A stretch of 64,000 bases of DNA. Source: Asaia bogorensis. GTDB lineage: Bacteria > Pseudomonadota > Alphaproteobacteria > Acetobacterales > Acetobacteraceae. Where the stretch lies: NCBI RefSeq assembly GCF_900465345.1, contig NZ_UEGO01000038.1:1-64000 (forward strand), given 5' to 3'. The notes under the pieces are model-generated. The model worked only from the letters and a program-made list of their open reading frames with translations, did not search any database and was not told the origin of the DNA. Below are positions 45,183 through 54,135 of the stretch, piece after piece. The translations under genes and the position numbers were made by a program. Every line of letters begins with the position of its first letter. Position 1 is the first letter of the stretch.

Positions 45183-45389
45183 TTCGCCTCCATAGCAAAA
45201 AATCCGGGGGAATACTTCGTATCAGCGTGTAACCTGGTTATCTTTTCGTCATCTTGTCACATCAGCTGCCCTGAAGGCCTTCTTGCCATGCGGTCACCTG
45301 TGTGGGCTACTGGCAAGCAAAGCTGTTTTCTGTTGGTCAGACCTTGCGATTGTCGAGGCAACGGGCAAAGGCGTCAGGGTACTCGGCTT

Positions 45390-46253
45390 TTATGGCAAGG
45401 TGGCATCCTTGCAGGCCGGGTTCTCGATGCCCGGCATGGAACCCGGCCGGCCTGTTGGCTGATGCAGATAATAAAGCTCGGCCAGACGCACGGGCAGCAG
45501 ATCCATGAAGCGTGATCCAAGAACCAGCCAGGAGGGGAAGATGATCCGCCTTTTGCGTCTGGCAAGGCCATGCAGGATATGGGCAGTTGCGTTTTCAACG
45601 CGCATCAGGCCGGGCATGGGGAAATGGTTCTGCGCCACCATGGGGGTTGCTACAAAGCTGCAGCACACGCTTGAGAGATAGATACCGGCACGGCGGCTAT
45701 AGGCCCCGCTGGCAACAAGAAAGCGGTCGAGCGCGGCTTTCGAGGCCGAGTAGGAAGGGGTGCCGGGATAGGAGACCAATCCGGCCACCGAGGCGATGGC
45801 ACAGATCTGTCCACGCTGTTTGCGAAACCGGCCCGCCTTGCGCAGGGGCTGCTCGCGCATTCGCGCCATCATGGGCAGGATGGCATTGAGTGCGCCATCC
45901 ATATTGACCGCCATCATGCGCCTGATCTGGTCGCCTGTCTCAAAGGCCGCGCCGTCCTGGTCCACCGCGCTCACGCCGCCAGTAACCCCGGCGCAGACCA
46001 GAACCAGATCGACGTCGTGTTCTGCACCCTGCGAACACCATCGCGTCATCGCCTCGCGATCCGTGACGTCAAGACAGGTGATGTGGGCGGTTGCCCCTTT
46101 CTCCATGCAGCCCTGCCGGGTGGCTTGCAGCCCCGTGGCATTGCAATCGGCAAGGTAGAGGACGCAATCGGGCGCAGAGAGCGCAAGGGCAAGGGCAAGG
46201 GCACGGCCGATACCCGAGGCCGCGCCGGTAATGAAGATCGTACGATAATCCAT
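45390..46253 (-). CDS. SDR-family oxidoreductase
   Basis: From ATG at 46253 the product has 287 residues. The cofactor motif TGAASGIG is at 9-16 and the catalytic residues are S155, Y168 and K172 (YSASK). The tail after residue 215 carries a hydrophobic, Arg-rich segment (KRRIIFPSWLVLGSRFMDLLP), a layout seen in lipid- or membrane-associated SDRs. It starts 10 bases after the YhaN-like ATPase stop, so it probably shares the transcript of the nuclease-ATPase pair. Its substrate is unknown. Confidence 0.85.
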   Translation of the reverse strand: MDYRTIFITGAASGIGRALALALALSAPDCVLYLADCNATGLQATRQGCMEKGATAHITCLDVTDREAMTRWCSQGAEHDVDLVLVCAGVTGGVSAVDQDGAAFETGDQIRRMMAVNMDGALNAILPMMARMREQPLRKAGRFRKQRGQICAIASVAGLVSYPGTPSYSASKAALDRFLVASGAYSRRAGIYLSSVCCSFVATPMVAQNHFPMPGLMRVENATAHILHGLARRKRRIIFPSWLVLGSRFMDLLPVRLAELYYLHQPTGRPGSMPGIENPACKDATLP

Positions 46254-46263
46254 GCAGGCAAGA

Positions 46264-49200
46264 CTATACGCTGTGTCGTGTCGCGCCAAATGAGGCGGCC
46301 ATGTCAGCCAGATGGGCGTGATGGGTCAGGAACAGGATCTGGTTGCGCTGCGATTGCGCGGCGAGCGTTCTGAAACCGGCCTCGGCACGGGCCTCATCGA
46401 AGGTGATGAACAGGTCATCGGCTATGAAAGGCAGGGTGATGCCACGCGCCTGCGCCTGATCGAGGGCCGCGAGGCGCAGGCTCAGAAAGAGCTGGTCGCG
46501 TGTGCCTTCGCTCATGGCACCGGGGCGGATCAGTTTTTCATCTTCCAGCATCGCAGCCAGTTCAGGCGCCTTGCCATCCTCGGCGATGGTAAGCCTGCGA
46601 TATCGCCCGCAAGTCAGCGCGGCAAATATGGACTCTGCCGATTTCAACAGGGGGTTGGTGTTCTCGTCGCGCTGAAGGCGCGCCACATGGCTCAGGATCA
46701 TCGACTGGATACGCGCGCTGGCCCAGGCCTCGGCGGCATTGGCCATTTCGGTGCGGCAGGTCTCGATATCCAGGGCGGCATCACGGGCATTATGAGCCTG
46801 CTCGATCTGGCGCATGTCATTGGCGATTTCACCCTGACGTTTGAGGTTCTCCTCACGGCGGCGCTCGATGGCCTCATAGTCACTCCTGAGTTCAGAGAGG
46901 CGAAGGCTTACGAAATCGGGCGTCAGGGTTCTGGCCTGTTCCTGAAGCTGATCGAGACCGGGGGCATCGCGCTCCAGAGCGATACGGCGCTCAAGGGCTG
47001 TTTTTTCATCCAGCGCTGCCTGCCGGGCTTTTTCATGCGTGATCCGCACGCGAAGCTTTTCGATCATGGCCGCATCCACGCTCGCTGTTGCGGGTTCGTG
47101 ATCCGGCATCCTGCGGGCGAAGGCGAGGAAGGCCTGTCGTAGCACGTCGCAGGCGTTCTGTGCCTCGTTCAGGGCTGTAAGGTTTCGTGCCAGATCGGCA
47201 TCATGAGCAGCAGCCTTGTCACGATCCGTCCGGGCAGTGCGCAGCAGGGAGGCAAGACGGTCAAGACAGGCTGCGCTATCGAGATGGCTGAGGGCCTCAT
47301 GCCCCGCCAGATTTTTGGCGAAGGCGGCAATGGCGCTGCCGAGCGCGTTATCAGCGTCTTTCTGGGCCTTCAGGGTCTGATGCAGTCGGGCGGCTTCGCT
47401 TGCAGCACCGTGCAGGCCCGAAAGCCGGTCGATGGCTTCTGCCGATTGCAGCGGGATGATTGCCGTTGTGCTGCTGTCGGTACCGGCCTGCAATGACCAT
47501 TCCTCTTTCAGCGCGGCCTGTTCGTCGTGCAGGGCTTGGGCTTTTCTGAGTTCGCTCTCCAGGCTGCGCTGTTCCTGCTCGATATCGGTCCGGATGCGGG
47601 CCAGACGATCGGCTTCCTGCTGCCATGTCTGGCGGCGCGCCTGAGCCCAGACCAGCGCATCGCTGACAAGGGTGAAGTCTGGCATGTCAGGCAGGACATT
47701 GCGCAGGATGTCGAGCGCAGCGCTGTGTTGGGCGGCGCGTTCGGTCCGGCGCATGATCACCTGCTGCACGGCGTCATGGTTCCTGAGTGCCGTGGCACGC
47801 AGGGCCAGCCAGCCGCGCAAACGTTCCGGCTCAAGTGCTGGCAGGGCGCGATTTGCACATTCTTCATGCCAGGATGCGGTCGTCTTTTCGGTTTCCGCCC
47901 CAAGGGCATCGCGCTGGGTGACGAGATGCGCACGATCGAGGGAAAGACGCTCGATTTCCTGTTCGATCTGGGTGAGCTTTGCCGATTCCTCGGCCTCATC
48001 GAAGCGTTTGTCGGCCAGATGATCGGCATGGTCGCGTGCCTCGATGAAGGCGCTCCGTGCTGATCTGTCACGGGAATCATGGGCGAAGGCCTCGAACAGG
48101 GCGTCGCGCTGGGCCCTCGCTTCTTTCAGAGCGCCGAGCGAGACGATCTGCCGTTGCTCCAGATGGGTTCTGGCGAGATTTTGTCGCGCCAGAGCATGAC
48201 CGACAGTGTCGAGCGCTTCACCCAGAGCAGCATCGCGGCTCTGCAAATCACGCCACAGGAGGCTCTGGGCTTCCAGTGAGGGGGCATCAGGGATAGCCAT
48301 GCCCTGCAGCGCGTCGATCGTGCCCTGCCAGGGGGCGAGGTCGCGCCATGACTGGGCGAGGGAGGTCTCTGCAGCCTGTTTCTCGCGATCAAGGCTGGCC
48401 AGTTCGGCATCGATGCCATCGCGTCTTTCAGCCTGCTGCAAGGCGATCAGCAGCGAGGAAAGCGGGCGTGTTTCCTCCGCGCCGGCGCGCGATTTTGCCA
48501 AAGCGAGGCGCTCCTCGGCGGCGAGATGCGCCGTACGGGTTTCGGCCTCGCGCTGGATCAGCATGTCGTGACGCAGGGCGAGGGGGCGTAGCCTTGCGAG
48601 GTATTCAGGTGTGGGAAGGGCCGGAAGAATTTCCTCGTATTCTCCGCGCAGCCCTTCGCGACGCAGTGAGAAATCGAGATCGGCCAGTTTCTGCTCCTGC
48701 TCGGGCCAGCGACGTCTTGCCGGGGCAAGGTCGCGCTCCTGCCTTTCCAGCGCGTCGATTGTCGCTTCGTGGGACAGAAGGGCGAGATCGGGGGTGCAGG
48801 CCGCCCGCATGGAGATAAGGCTTTCGCGCAGCTCCGCCAGCCGGTCGGCTTTTTGCTGCGCAGCGACGAGACGCCCCAATTGTTCGTCAAACAGGGTGTG
48901 ATCGTCTGGCGAGAAAACCGGGGGTGGTTCAGCTTCCAGCGAGGCTGTCAGGGCAGCATGTCGTTCAAGGTCGCCTCGCAGCCGGGTCAGGCGCTCGAGC
49001 CCACTGCGCTCGGCCAGAGTCTCGCGCAGCAGGGCCTGGATCTGGCCAAGTGACGCCGTCACCTCATCAGATTCGCGGTTGAGCGCAGTCCAGCGCTGGC
49101 TGTCCTTTTCTGCGGCAGTCAGGCGAGTGCGGGCATCGGTCAGGCGCGTACGCAGGGCATTGAGCCGTGTGCCGCGTCCGTTCTTCTTCCACAGAGCACC

Positions 49201-49707
49201 GGATTCAGCGTCAAGCTGGTCGAGCACAGACTGGACGTTCTCAAGCCCGAACCCAGCGGCCAGAAGCTGCTGGCCCAGATCATCCTCAAAACGTGCCATG
49301 GCATCGCCACCAAGGCGCAGGCGCTGATGATCGAGGCTCCACTGGCGCTCGAAAGCTGCACGGTCCACGCCGCCGAGACAACGGATGAGCCCGTTTTCAT
49401 CAAGCGGTGTCAGGCCATCGGGGGCCAGAAGGGTCTGCTTGGTGCCACGCTTGCGGATCGCGCCGAAAGAATGCCCCTCATGCTCCATCACACCACCGAT
49501 GCGCAGCTGGGCAGCATCGAAACGCCAGTCCTGTGCCTTGTTGTGCGGAAAGCCGAAAAGCAGATCGCCTATCGCCTGAAGCGTCGTGGATTTTCCTGCC
49601 TCATTCGCCCCGTATAGCACGTGCAGATCGGTTTGAGACGCCGTGAAATCGTAGTGGCGGTCGGCAAAGCGGCCATAGCGGATCAGATCAAGCTGCGCGA
49701 TTCTCAT
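46264..49707 (-). CDS. YhaN-like SMC/Rad50-type ATPase
   Basis: The 1147-residue protein has an N-terminal Walker A GANEAGKST (33-41), a long coiled-coil middle of about 700 residues rich in Glu, Arg and Leu, and a C-terminal half with the ABC signature-like EGTRDQLFLSLRLAAL, Walker B-like LPFIADDLFITFDEA and an H-loop FLTHHAH. The layout is that of SbcC/Rad50, and the N-terminal DLIRYGRFADRHYDF fits the YhaN (AAA_27) branch. It works with the Mre11/SbcD-like nuclease encoded directly upstream, whose stop overlaps this start by four bases. The pair is expected to process DNA ends in repair. The coiled coil lacks an obvious CxxC zinc hook. Confidence 0.9.
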   Translation of the reverse strand: MRIAQLDLIRYGRFADRHYDFTASQTDLHVLYGANEAGKSTTLQAIGDLLFGFPHNKAQDWRFDAAQLRIGGVMEHEGHSFGAIRKRGTKQTLLAPDGLTPLDENGLIRCLGGVDRAAFERQWSLDHQRLRLGGDAMARFEDDLGQQLLAAGFGLENVQSVLDQLDAESGALWKKNGRGTRLNALRTRLTDARTRLTAAEKDSQRWTALNRESDEVTASLGQIQALLRETLAERSGLERLTRLRGDLERHAALTASLEAEPPPVFSPDDHTLFDEQLGRLVAAQQKADRLAELRESLISMRAACTPDLALLSHEATIDALERQERDLAPARRRWPEQEQKLADLDFSLRREGLRGEYEEILPALPTPEYLARLRPLALRHDMLIQREAETRTAHLAAEERLALAKSRAGAEETRPLSSLLIALQQAERRDGIDAELASLDREKQAAETSLAQSWRDLAPWQGTIDALQGMAIPDAPSLEAQSLLWRDLQSRDAALGEALDTVGHALARQNLARTHLEQRQIVSLGALKEARAQRDALFEAFAHDSRDRSARSAFIEARDHADHLADKRFDEAEESAKLTQIEQEIERLSLDRAHLVTQRDALGAETEKTTASWHEECANRALPALEPERLRGWLALRATALRNHDAVQQVIMRRTERAAQHSAALDILRNVLPDMPDFTLVSDALVWAQARRQTWQQEADRLARIRTDIEQEQRSLESELRKAQALHDEQAALKEEWSLQAGTDSSTTAIIPLQSAEAIDRLSGLHGAASEAARLHQTLKAQKDADNALGSAIAAFAKNLAGHEALSHLDSAACLDRLASLLRTARTDRDKAAAHDADLARNLTALNEAQNACDVLRQAFLAFARRMPDHEPATASVDAAMIEKLRVRITHEKARQAALDEKTALERRIALERDAPGLDQLQEQARTLTPDFVSLRLSELRSDYEAIERRREENLKRQGEIANDMRQIEQAHNARDAALDIETCRTEMANAAEAWASARIQSMILSHVARLQRDENTNPLLKSAESIFAALTCGRYRRLTIAEDGKAPELAAMLEDEKLIRPGAMSEGTRDQLFLSLRLAALDQAQARGITLPFIADDLFITFDEARAEAGFRTLAAQSQRNQILFLTHHAHLADMAASFGATRHSV

Positions 49708-51050
49708 GGCGTCTCTCCCTGCGTACCGCCACGCAAGGTGGAGAGGCCCTTGGGATCGTATTCCGCCTCATGGGAGGCCTCGTTCCCCGAATGGCCGGAG
49801 AGCTTCTCACAAAGCGCATTTTCCAGCCCCGGCAGGATCGCGGCCCAGTCGCGCCGCTCGATATGATCGAGCAGGGAATCGGGCGCGATCTCACCGAGAT
49901 TCAGCGTCTTGAGGCACAGATCAAGATCGCGGCTGATATCGTCCAGAAGTGCCGCGTCCTGCGTGGCACGATGGATCAGGGCAAAAAGGGCGCTGTCATC
50001 CGCCAGGACGCCATCGGAGGCACCTGAACCCGGTGCCATGAGCGGGACTGTGTCCAGAACGAGTTTTTCCAGCTCGATTTCGCCGCCACTCATGGCCGCA
50101 AGATGCTGGATTGTTTCGCGTAGCGACGCCCCCTGACGCCTGAGCGTGTCATGCAAAGCGGTCTGGCCGCACAGGACGAGACGCAGCACGCAAAGATGAT
50201 CAGGATGAGCGCGGGCAATATCCTGAAACAGGGCCCCGAGATGCTGATGCAGATCAGGCTCATGGGTGAGATTGGCGCAGTCGAAGCGCGTTTCGACCCA
50301 GCGCACCACATCGCAGGGGACTGGATCGATCGAGGTCACACGGTGATTCTCGACCGTGACGAGCACGACGCCTTTCTCGCCTGTTTCGCGTATGTGACGC
50401 CCCTGAAGCACGCCGGGATAGACGATGGGCGTGCCGTTATCGAGAATCATGCGCTCATGGACATGGCCCAGCGCCCAGTAATCATAGGCTTTGGCACGCA
50501 GCCCGTCTGGCGTGCAGGGGGCATAGGTCTCGTGCTCGCCATGACCTGAAAGTGACGTATGCAGAACCCCGATATTGAAATATCCCTCCAGCGGTGCGGG
50601 ATAGGCGGGGGTCATGTCATGCGGAACATGGCGATCGGCAAAGCTCTGGCCATGCAGGGCGACGCCAAGGGAATCGATGAGAAAACTGCCCGGTTTGCGC
50701 GAGGGAAAACGGTCGATCCCCTGTTGCAATGGCAGATCGCGCGTCAGGATCGAGGCGGCATCATGATTGCCCTGAAGCAGAAAGACGCGAATGCCGTGCC
50801 GGATAAGCCGGCCCAGCGCCTGGGCCATGTAGCGTCCTGTGCTGATTGTTTTCCAGTTGCCGTCATACAGGTCCCCCGCAATGACGACGAACGCCACGTC
50901 ATGGGAGATGGCGATCTCCACCATGTTGTCGAGTGCTCGTCGCGAGGCATCGCGTATGCGCTCCATGGACAAACCGTCATGACGTTCAAGCCCGCGAAGT
51001 GGGCTATCGAGATGAAGATCGGCGGCGTGCAGAAAGCGGAACGAGCTCAT
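49704..51050 (-). CDS. YhaO-like DNA repair exonuclease (Mre11/SbcD-type)
   Basis: From ATG at 51050 it has 448 residues. The calcineurin-like phosphoesterase motifs are all present: HAADLHLDSPL, AGDLYDG, LQGNHDA and LGHVHERM. The C-terminal 150 residues probably dock to the ATPase. It overlaps the YhaN-like gene by four bases. An ATG six codons upstream is possible but the motif I strand begins right after MSSFRF. The divergent antiporter gene starts 96 bases away. Confidence 0.9.
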   Translation of the reverse strand: MSSFRFLHAADLHLDSPLRGLERHDGLSMERIRDASRRALDNMVEIAISHDVAFVVIAGDLYDGNWKTISTGRYMAQALGRLIRHGIRVFLLQGNHDAASILTRDLPLQQGIDRFPSRKPGSFLIDSLGVALHGQSFADRHVPHDMTPAYPAPLEGYFNIGVLHTSLSGHGEHETYAPCTPDGLRAKAYDYWALGHVHERMILDNGTPIVYPGVLQGRHIRETGEKGVVLVTVENHRVTSIDPVPCDVVRWVETRFDCANLTHEPDLHQHLGALFQDIARAHPDHLCVLRLVLCGQTALHDTLRRQGASLRETIQHLAAMSGGEIELEKLVLDTVPLMAPGSGASDGVLADDSALFALIHRATQDAALLDDISRDLDLCLKTLNLGEIAPDSLLDHIERRDWAAILPGLENALCEKLSGHSGNEASHEAEYDPKGLSTLRGGTQGETP

Positions 51051-51145
51051 GACCGCATTATAGCGCATTCATGTGCGTTGCGCGCCGTCGGAAAGAAGGA
51101 AGCGCTGCATGCCGTGCGGCGGGACACCCGGACATCGCCTCAGTC

Positions 51146-52828
51146 ATGATTCCTGCCGATAATATCCTGCTTCTTCTCCTGTTCGCTGCGGCAAGCAGTC
51201 TGCTGGCCAAAGCGCTGAGAAACCGTATTCCCCTGCCGCTCATCCAGATCGTTCTGGGTGTGGCAGCAGCCCTTCTGGGCGTCAGGATCGGCCTGCGCCC
51301 TGACCTCTTCATGCTGGTCTTTCTGCCGCCACTGCTTTTTGCCGATGCGTTTCGTATGCCATTGCGCGAATTCCATGAATTGCGCGGCACGATCTTCTTT
51401 CTGGCCTTCGGGCTGGTTGTATTCAGCACCATTTGCTGTGGCTACGCCATTCACTGGCTGATCCCGACGCTCGATCTGCCCTGCTGTTTTGCGCTTGCTG
51501 CCGCGCTCTCACCTACCGACACAGTGGCGGTGTCGAGCCTGCTGGCGGGAAAGCATGTGCCAGAGCGAATGATCCATGTGCTTTCGGGTGAGGCGCTGTT
51601 CAATGATGCTTCCGGACTGGTCTGTTTCCGCTTCGCCACGGCGGCCGCCATGACGGGGGAATTCTCCTATCGTCAGGCTTTCGATTCATTCCTGCTCGTG
51701 GCGTTTGGCGGCCTCGCGATCGGGGCGGTCATTGCCTATGTCTCGGCGCGCCTCAACCGGATTCTGCTACGACGTGGCTTCGATGACCCGCCCTTGCAGA
51801 TCACGCTCATGATCCTGCTGCCTTTCGTGACCTATATCGTGGCCGAGCGGGTGCATTGCTCCGGTATTCTGGCTTCTGTTGCGGCGTGCATGGTCATCAA
51901 GATGATGGGCATGATCGAGGAGACCAATACCGCCACGCGGCTTCAGGCCACCACGGTCTGGGGTATGGTCAATTACATTTTCAATGCGCTCATCTTCCTG
52001 CTGCTCGGGCTGCAATTGCCGGCGCTCATGCGGGGTGGGGTGCAGATGGCGCATGAGCGGCAGGTTTCCATCCTGCAATTGCTGGCCCTGATCGGCGCGA
52101 TCTATCTGATCATGACCGTGCTGCGTTTCATCGGTATCTGGTGCTCCATCCTGCGCCGCTGGCTCGTGGCCCGATGGAGCCATACGCCGTTTGTCTGGCC
52201 CGATTTTCTGGGTTCCGTACTGCTCACCTTTGCGGGGGTACGCGGGGCCGTGACACTGGCGGCGGTATTGTCATTGCCTGCGCTCGGGAGTGACATGGGG
52301 GCGTTTCCCTCACGTGACCTGCTGATCACCATTGCGGCTGGAGTCATTGTGATCTCGCTGGTCGGTGCCGGGCTACTCATGCCGCTTTGCATCCTGTTTC
52401 TGCCCAAGCGCGGCATGGAGCGCCATGCGGCAGAGGAGAATACGGCCCGTCAGGCCCTGCTCCATACGGCTGTCACCCTTCTGCATGATGAAAAGACACG
52501 TTGCACACAGGACAGCCAGGCGGAGCCAGCCGATAACGCGCTCAGGATTGATGTGCTGGACCGGCTGGAGCAGACTTATCAGAACCGTCTGAGCCAGATT
52601 GATGAGGCGCCACAGGCTTCACTCATGAGTCGCAGCCTGTCAATGCGCCGGGAGAGGCTGGAGCTCGCGACCCGTCTGCTGCTGCTGCGGGCCCAGCGCC
52701 AGACCCTGCACCGGCTGTTTATCGAACGGGGAATCAACGACCAGACGGAATGGGATCTACAGCAGGAGCTTGATTTCGAGGAACAACTTCTGCGCTCTCG
52801 CGTGCAGCGCCTGCCGAAAGACATCTGA
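51146..52828 (+). CDS. CPA1-family Na+/H+ antiporter
   Basis: The 560-residue inner-membrane protein has about 12 helices with the CPA1 signatures LSPTDTVAV (121-129) and GEALFNDASGLV, where N153-D154 is the ion-binding pair. A cytoplasmic C-terminal region of about 130 residues is rich in charged coiled-coil sequence. It resembles E. coli YjcE in length and pattern. It would help Na+ and pH balance, which matters for a bacterium that makes organic acids. The frame extends 25 codons upstream but without membrane character. Confidence 0.92.
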   Translation: MIPADNILLLLLFAAASSLLAKALRNRIPLPLIQIVLGVAAALLGVRIGLRPDLFMLVFLPPLLFADAFRMPLREFHELRGTIFFLAFGLVVFSTICCGYAIHWLIPTLDLPCCFALAAALSPTDTVAVSSLLAGKHVPERMIHVLSGEALFNDASGLVCFRFATAAAMTGEFSYRQAFDSFLLVAFGGLAIGAVIAYVSARLNRILLRRGFDDPPLQITLMILLPFVTYIVAERVHCSGILASVAACMVIKMMGMIEETNTATRLQATTVWGMVNYIFNALIFLLLGLQLPALMRGGVQMAHERQVSILQLLALIGAIYLIMTVLRFIGIWCSILRRWLVARWSHTPFVWPDFLGSVLLTFAGVRGAVTLAAVLSLPALGSDMGAFPSRDLLITIAAGVIVISLVGAGLLMPLCILFLPKRGMERHAAEENTARQALLHTAVTLLHDEKTRCTQDSQAEPADNALRIDVLDRLEQTYQNRLSQIDEAPQASLMSRSLSMRRERLELATRLLLLRAQRQTLHRLFIERGINDQTEWDLQQELDFEEQLLRSRVQRLPKDI

Positions 52829-52831
52829 CAT

Positions 52832-52861
52832 CCGGCGCGGTACTGGGGTAAGCCGCGCCGG
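52832..52861. terminator. Bidirectional hairpin between convergent genes
   Basis: CCGGCGCGG and CCGCGCCGG form a perfect 9-bp stem with a 12-nt loop between the antiporter stop and the end of the convergent isomerase gene. The gap is only 45 bases, so it likely ends both transcripts. Confidence 0.65.
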
Positions 52862-52873
52862 GGGTGTGCATCG

Positions 52874-53773
52874 TCACATCATGCCGCGTTGAGTCAGTTC
52901 CTTGCGCATGGTGCTGAGCATGAAGCGCGTGGAGTCCTCTGCCCTGTCTTCCCAGGCAAACACGCAGGAGGAGAGAACGCCGTCAAAACGGATTTCGGCC
53001 AGCGTGTTGAAGAACGTGGCCCAGTCGATTTCACCCTGCCCGATATCGAGATGCTGGTGCACCCGCACCTTTGCGCCCGGCGGGTTGACGATGTAGCGCA
53101 GCTCTGACGATTTGCGATGGTCGAATGTATCGGCCACCCGGATATGCACCAGAATATCGGCTGCCTCACGCAGCATGGCCGCCATATCCTCACCGTAAAA
53201 GAAGGTGTGCGGCACGATATAGGACATCCTGACTGCGTCCGAGCCGATATTGCGGATGATATCGATGGCCGGATGGAAGGTTTCGACCCAGTCTTCCGGA
53301 TGCGGTTCGAGAGAGAGCGTGATGCCAGAGCGCTCCAGCAGGGGCACCAGATCATCCATCGAGCGCCAGAAAGCGGCCTCGCAGGTTTCGGGCGTGGCGA
53401 CACCAGGAGGCAGGCCGGCTGCGCGTTCGGGCGAGGTGCCGCGACCGAACTCGGACACCATGATCCTGCATTCCATTTCCGAGGCAATCTCGATGGCGCG
53501 GCGCCAGTAGCGCATGGCGGCCTGACGTTCTTCCTCGATCGGGCTGGACCAGCGATACATGGGCTGAAGCGTGGTGAGCTCGGTCCCGTTATCGCGCAGC
53601 GCTTTTTTGAAGTCGCGTATGCGTTGGGATGTGGCGCGCGGCATCACCCACCAGTCCAGAAAATCGGCACGGGGCGAGAGCTCGATGCCATCAAATCCGT
53701 ATCCCGCCGTCGCACGGGCGATATCGGGCAAAGAGAGATGGCGCTGCATATAGGGGTCAAGAACCAGTTTCAC
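52874..53773 (-). CDS. TIM-barrel sugar phosphate isomerase/epimerase-like protein
   Basis: The 299-residue protein belongs to the xylose isomerase-like/AP endonuclease 2 superfamily. Likely metal ligands are E in SLEPHPEDW, H in IVPHTFF, an Asp-His pair in VADTFDHR and the HQHLDIGQGEIDW segment near the C-terminus. Relatives include ketose 3-epimerases, IolE and IolI-type enzymes and hydroxypyruvate isomerases. No sugar operon surrounds it, so the substrate remains open. It has a strong start context (GGAGGAGCCCAAAGG on its strand). Confidence 0.85.
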   Translation of the reverse strand: MKLVLDPYMQRHLSLPDIARATAGYGFDGIELSPRADFLDWWVMPRATSQRIRDFKKALRDNGTELTTLQPMYRWSSPIEEERQAAMRYWRRAIEIASEMECRIMVSEFGRGTSPERAAGLPPGVATPETCEAAFWRSMDDLVPLLERSGITLSLEPHPEDWVETFHPAIDIIRNIGSDAVRMSYIVPHTFFYGEDMAAMLREAADILVHIRVADTFDHRKSSELRYIVNPPGAKVRVHQHLDIGQGEIDWATFFNTLAEIRFDGVLSSCVFAWEDRAEDSTRFMLSTMRKELTQRGMM

Positions 53774-54135
53774 CTTTGGGCTCCTCCTTCAGGACAAACC
53801 CGCTCTGGCTGCTTGCTCCCTTGCATACGCAGGCGAGAGGCTTGTGTCAGCGTCGGGTTCGACTGCGAGACCCTAGGCAGAACGTCTGTCGCGGCATGGT
53901 GAAAAACTGATTGAAAACCATCATTTTTCACGCCGGGCCCCGTGAGGGGGGCGTGTTATGCTGGGAAACCGCTGGTGAGGCATGTTGGCCTCACGGAGGA
54001 TTTATCCCAAGGGCGCGCCGACGAGCCTTTGTCGGGGCTTGTGGCGCGATGATCACCGCCGCTGATGAAGCGCTGATCCTTACGGAACGCGTGTCTGATC
54101 CTGTTCGACGTCAACCGGTGTCGCAGCGGTCAGGG
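53774..54135. other. Intergenic stretch with several inverted repeats
   Basis: No gene is convincing here. GTGAAAAA at 53899-53906 pairs with TTTTTCAC at 53924-53931, and the stem can continue with CGGC/GCCG past a 3-nt bulge. A second hairpin, GTGAGGC/GCCTCAC, lies at 53975-53994, and a third possible stem joins GGCGCGCC near 54013 to GGCGCG near 54041. This could be a structured leader or small RNA, or an attenuator between the MscS gene and the isomerase gene, both on the minus strand. I matched it to no known RNA family. Confidence 0.4.

Noticed and set aside
51055-51060. TATAAT on the minus strand as -10 of the YhaO-like gene
   Set aside because: It would start transcription at or inside the first codons, and no good -35 lies 17 bases upstream; chance occurrence is likely.
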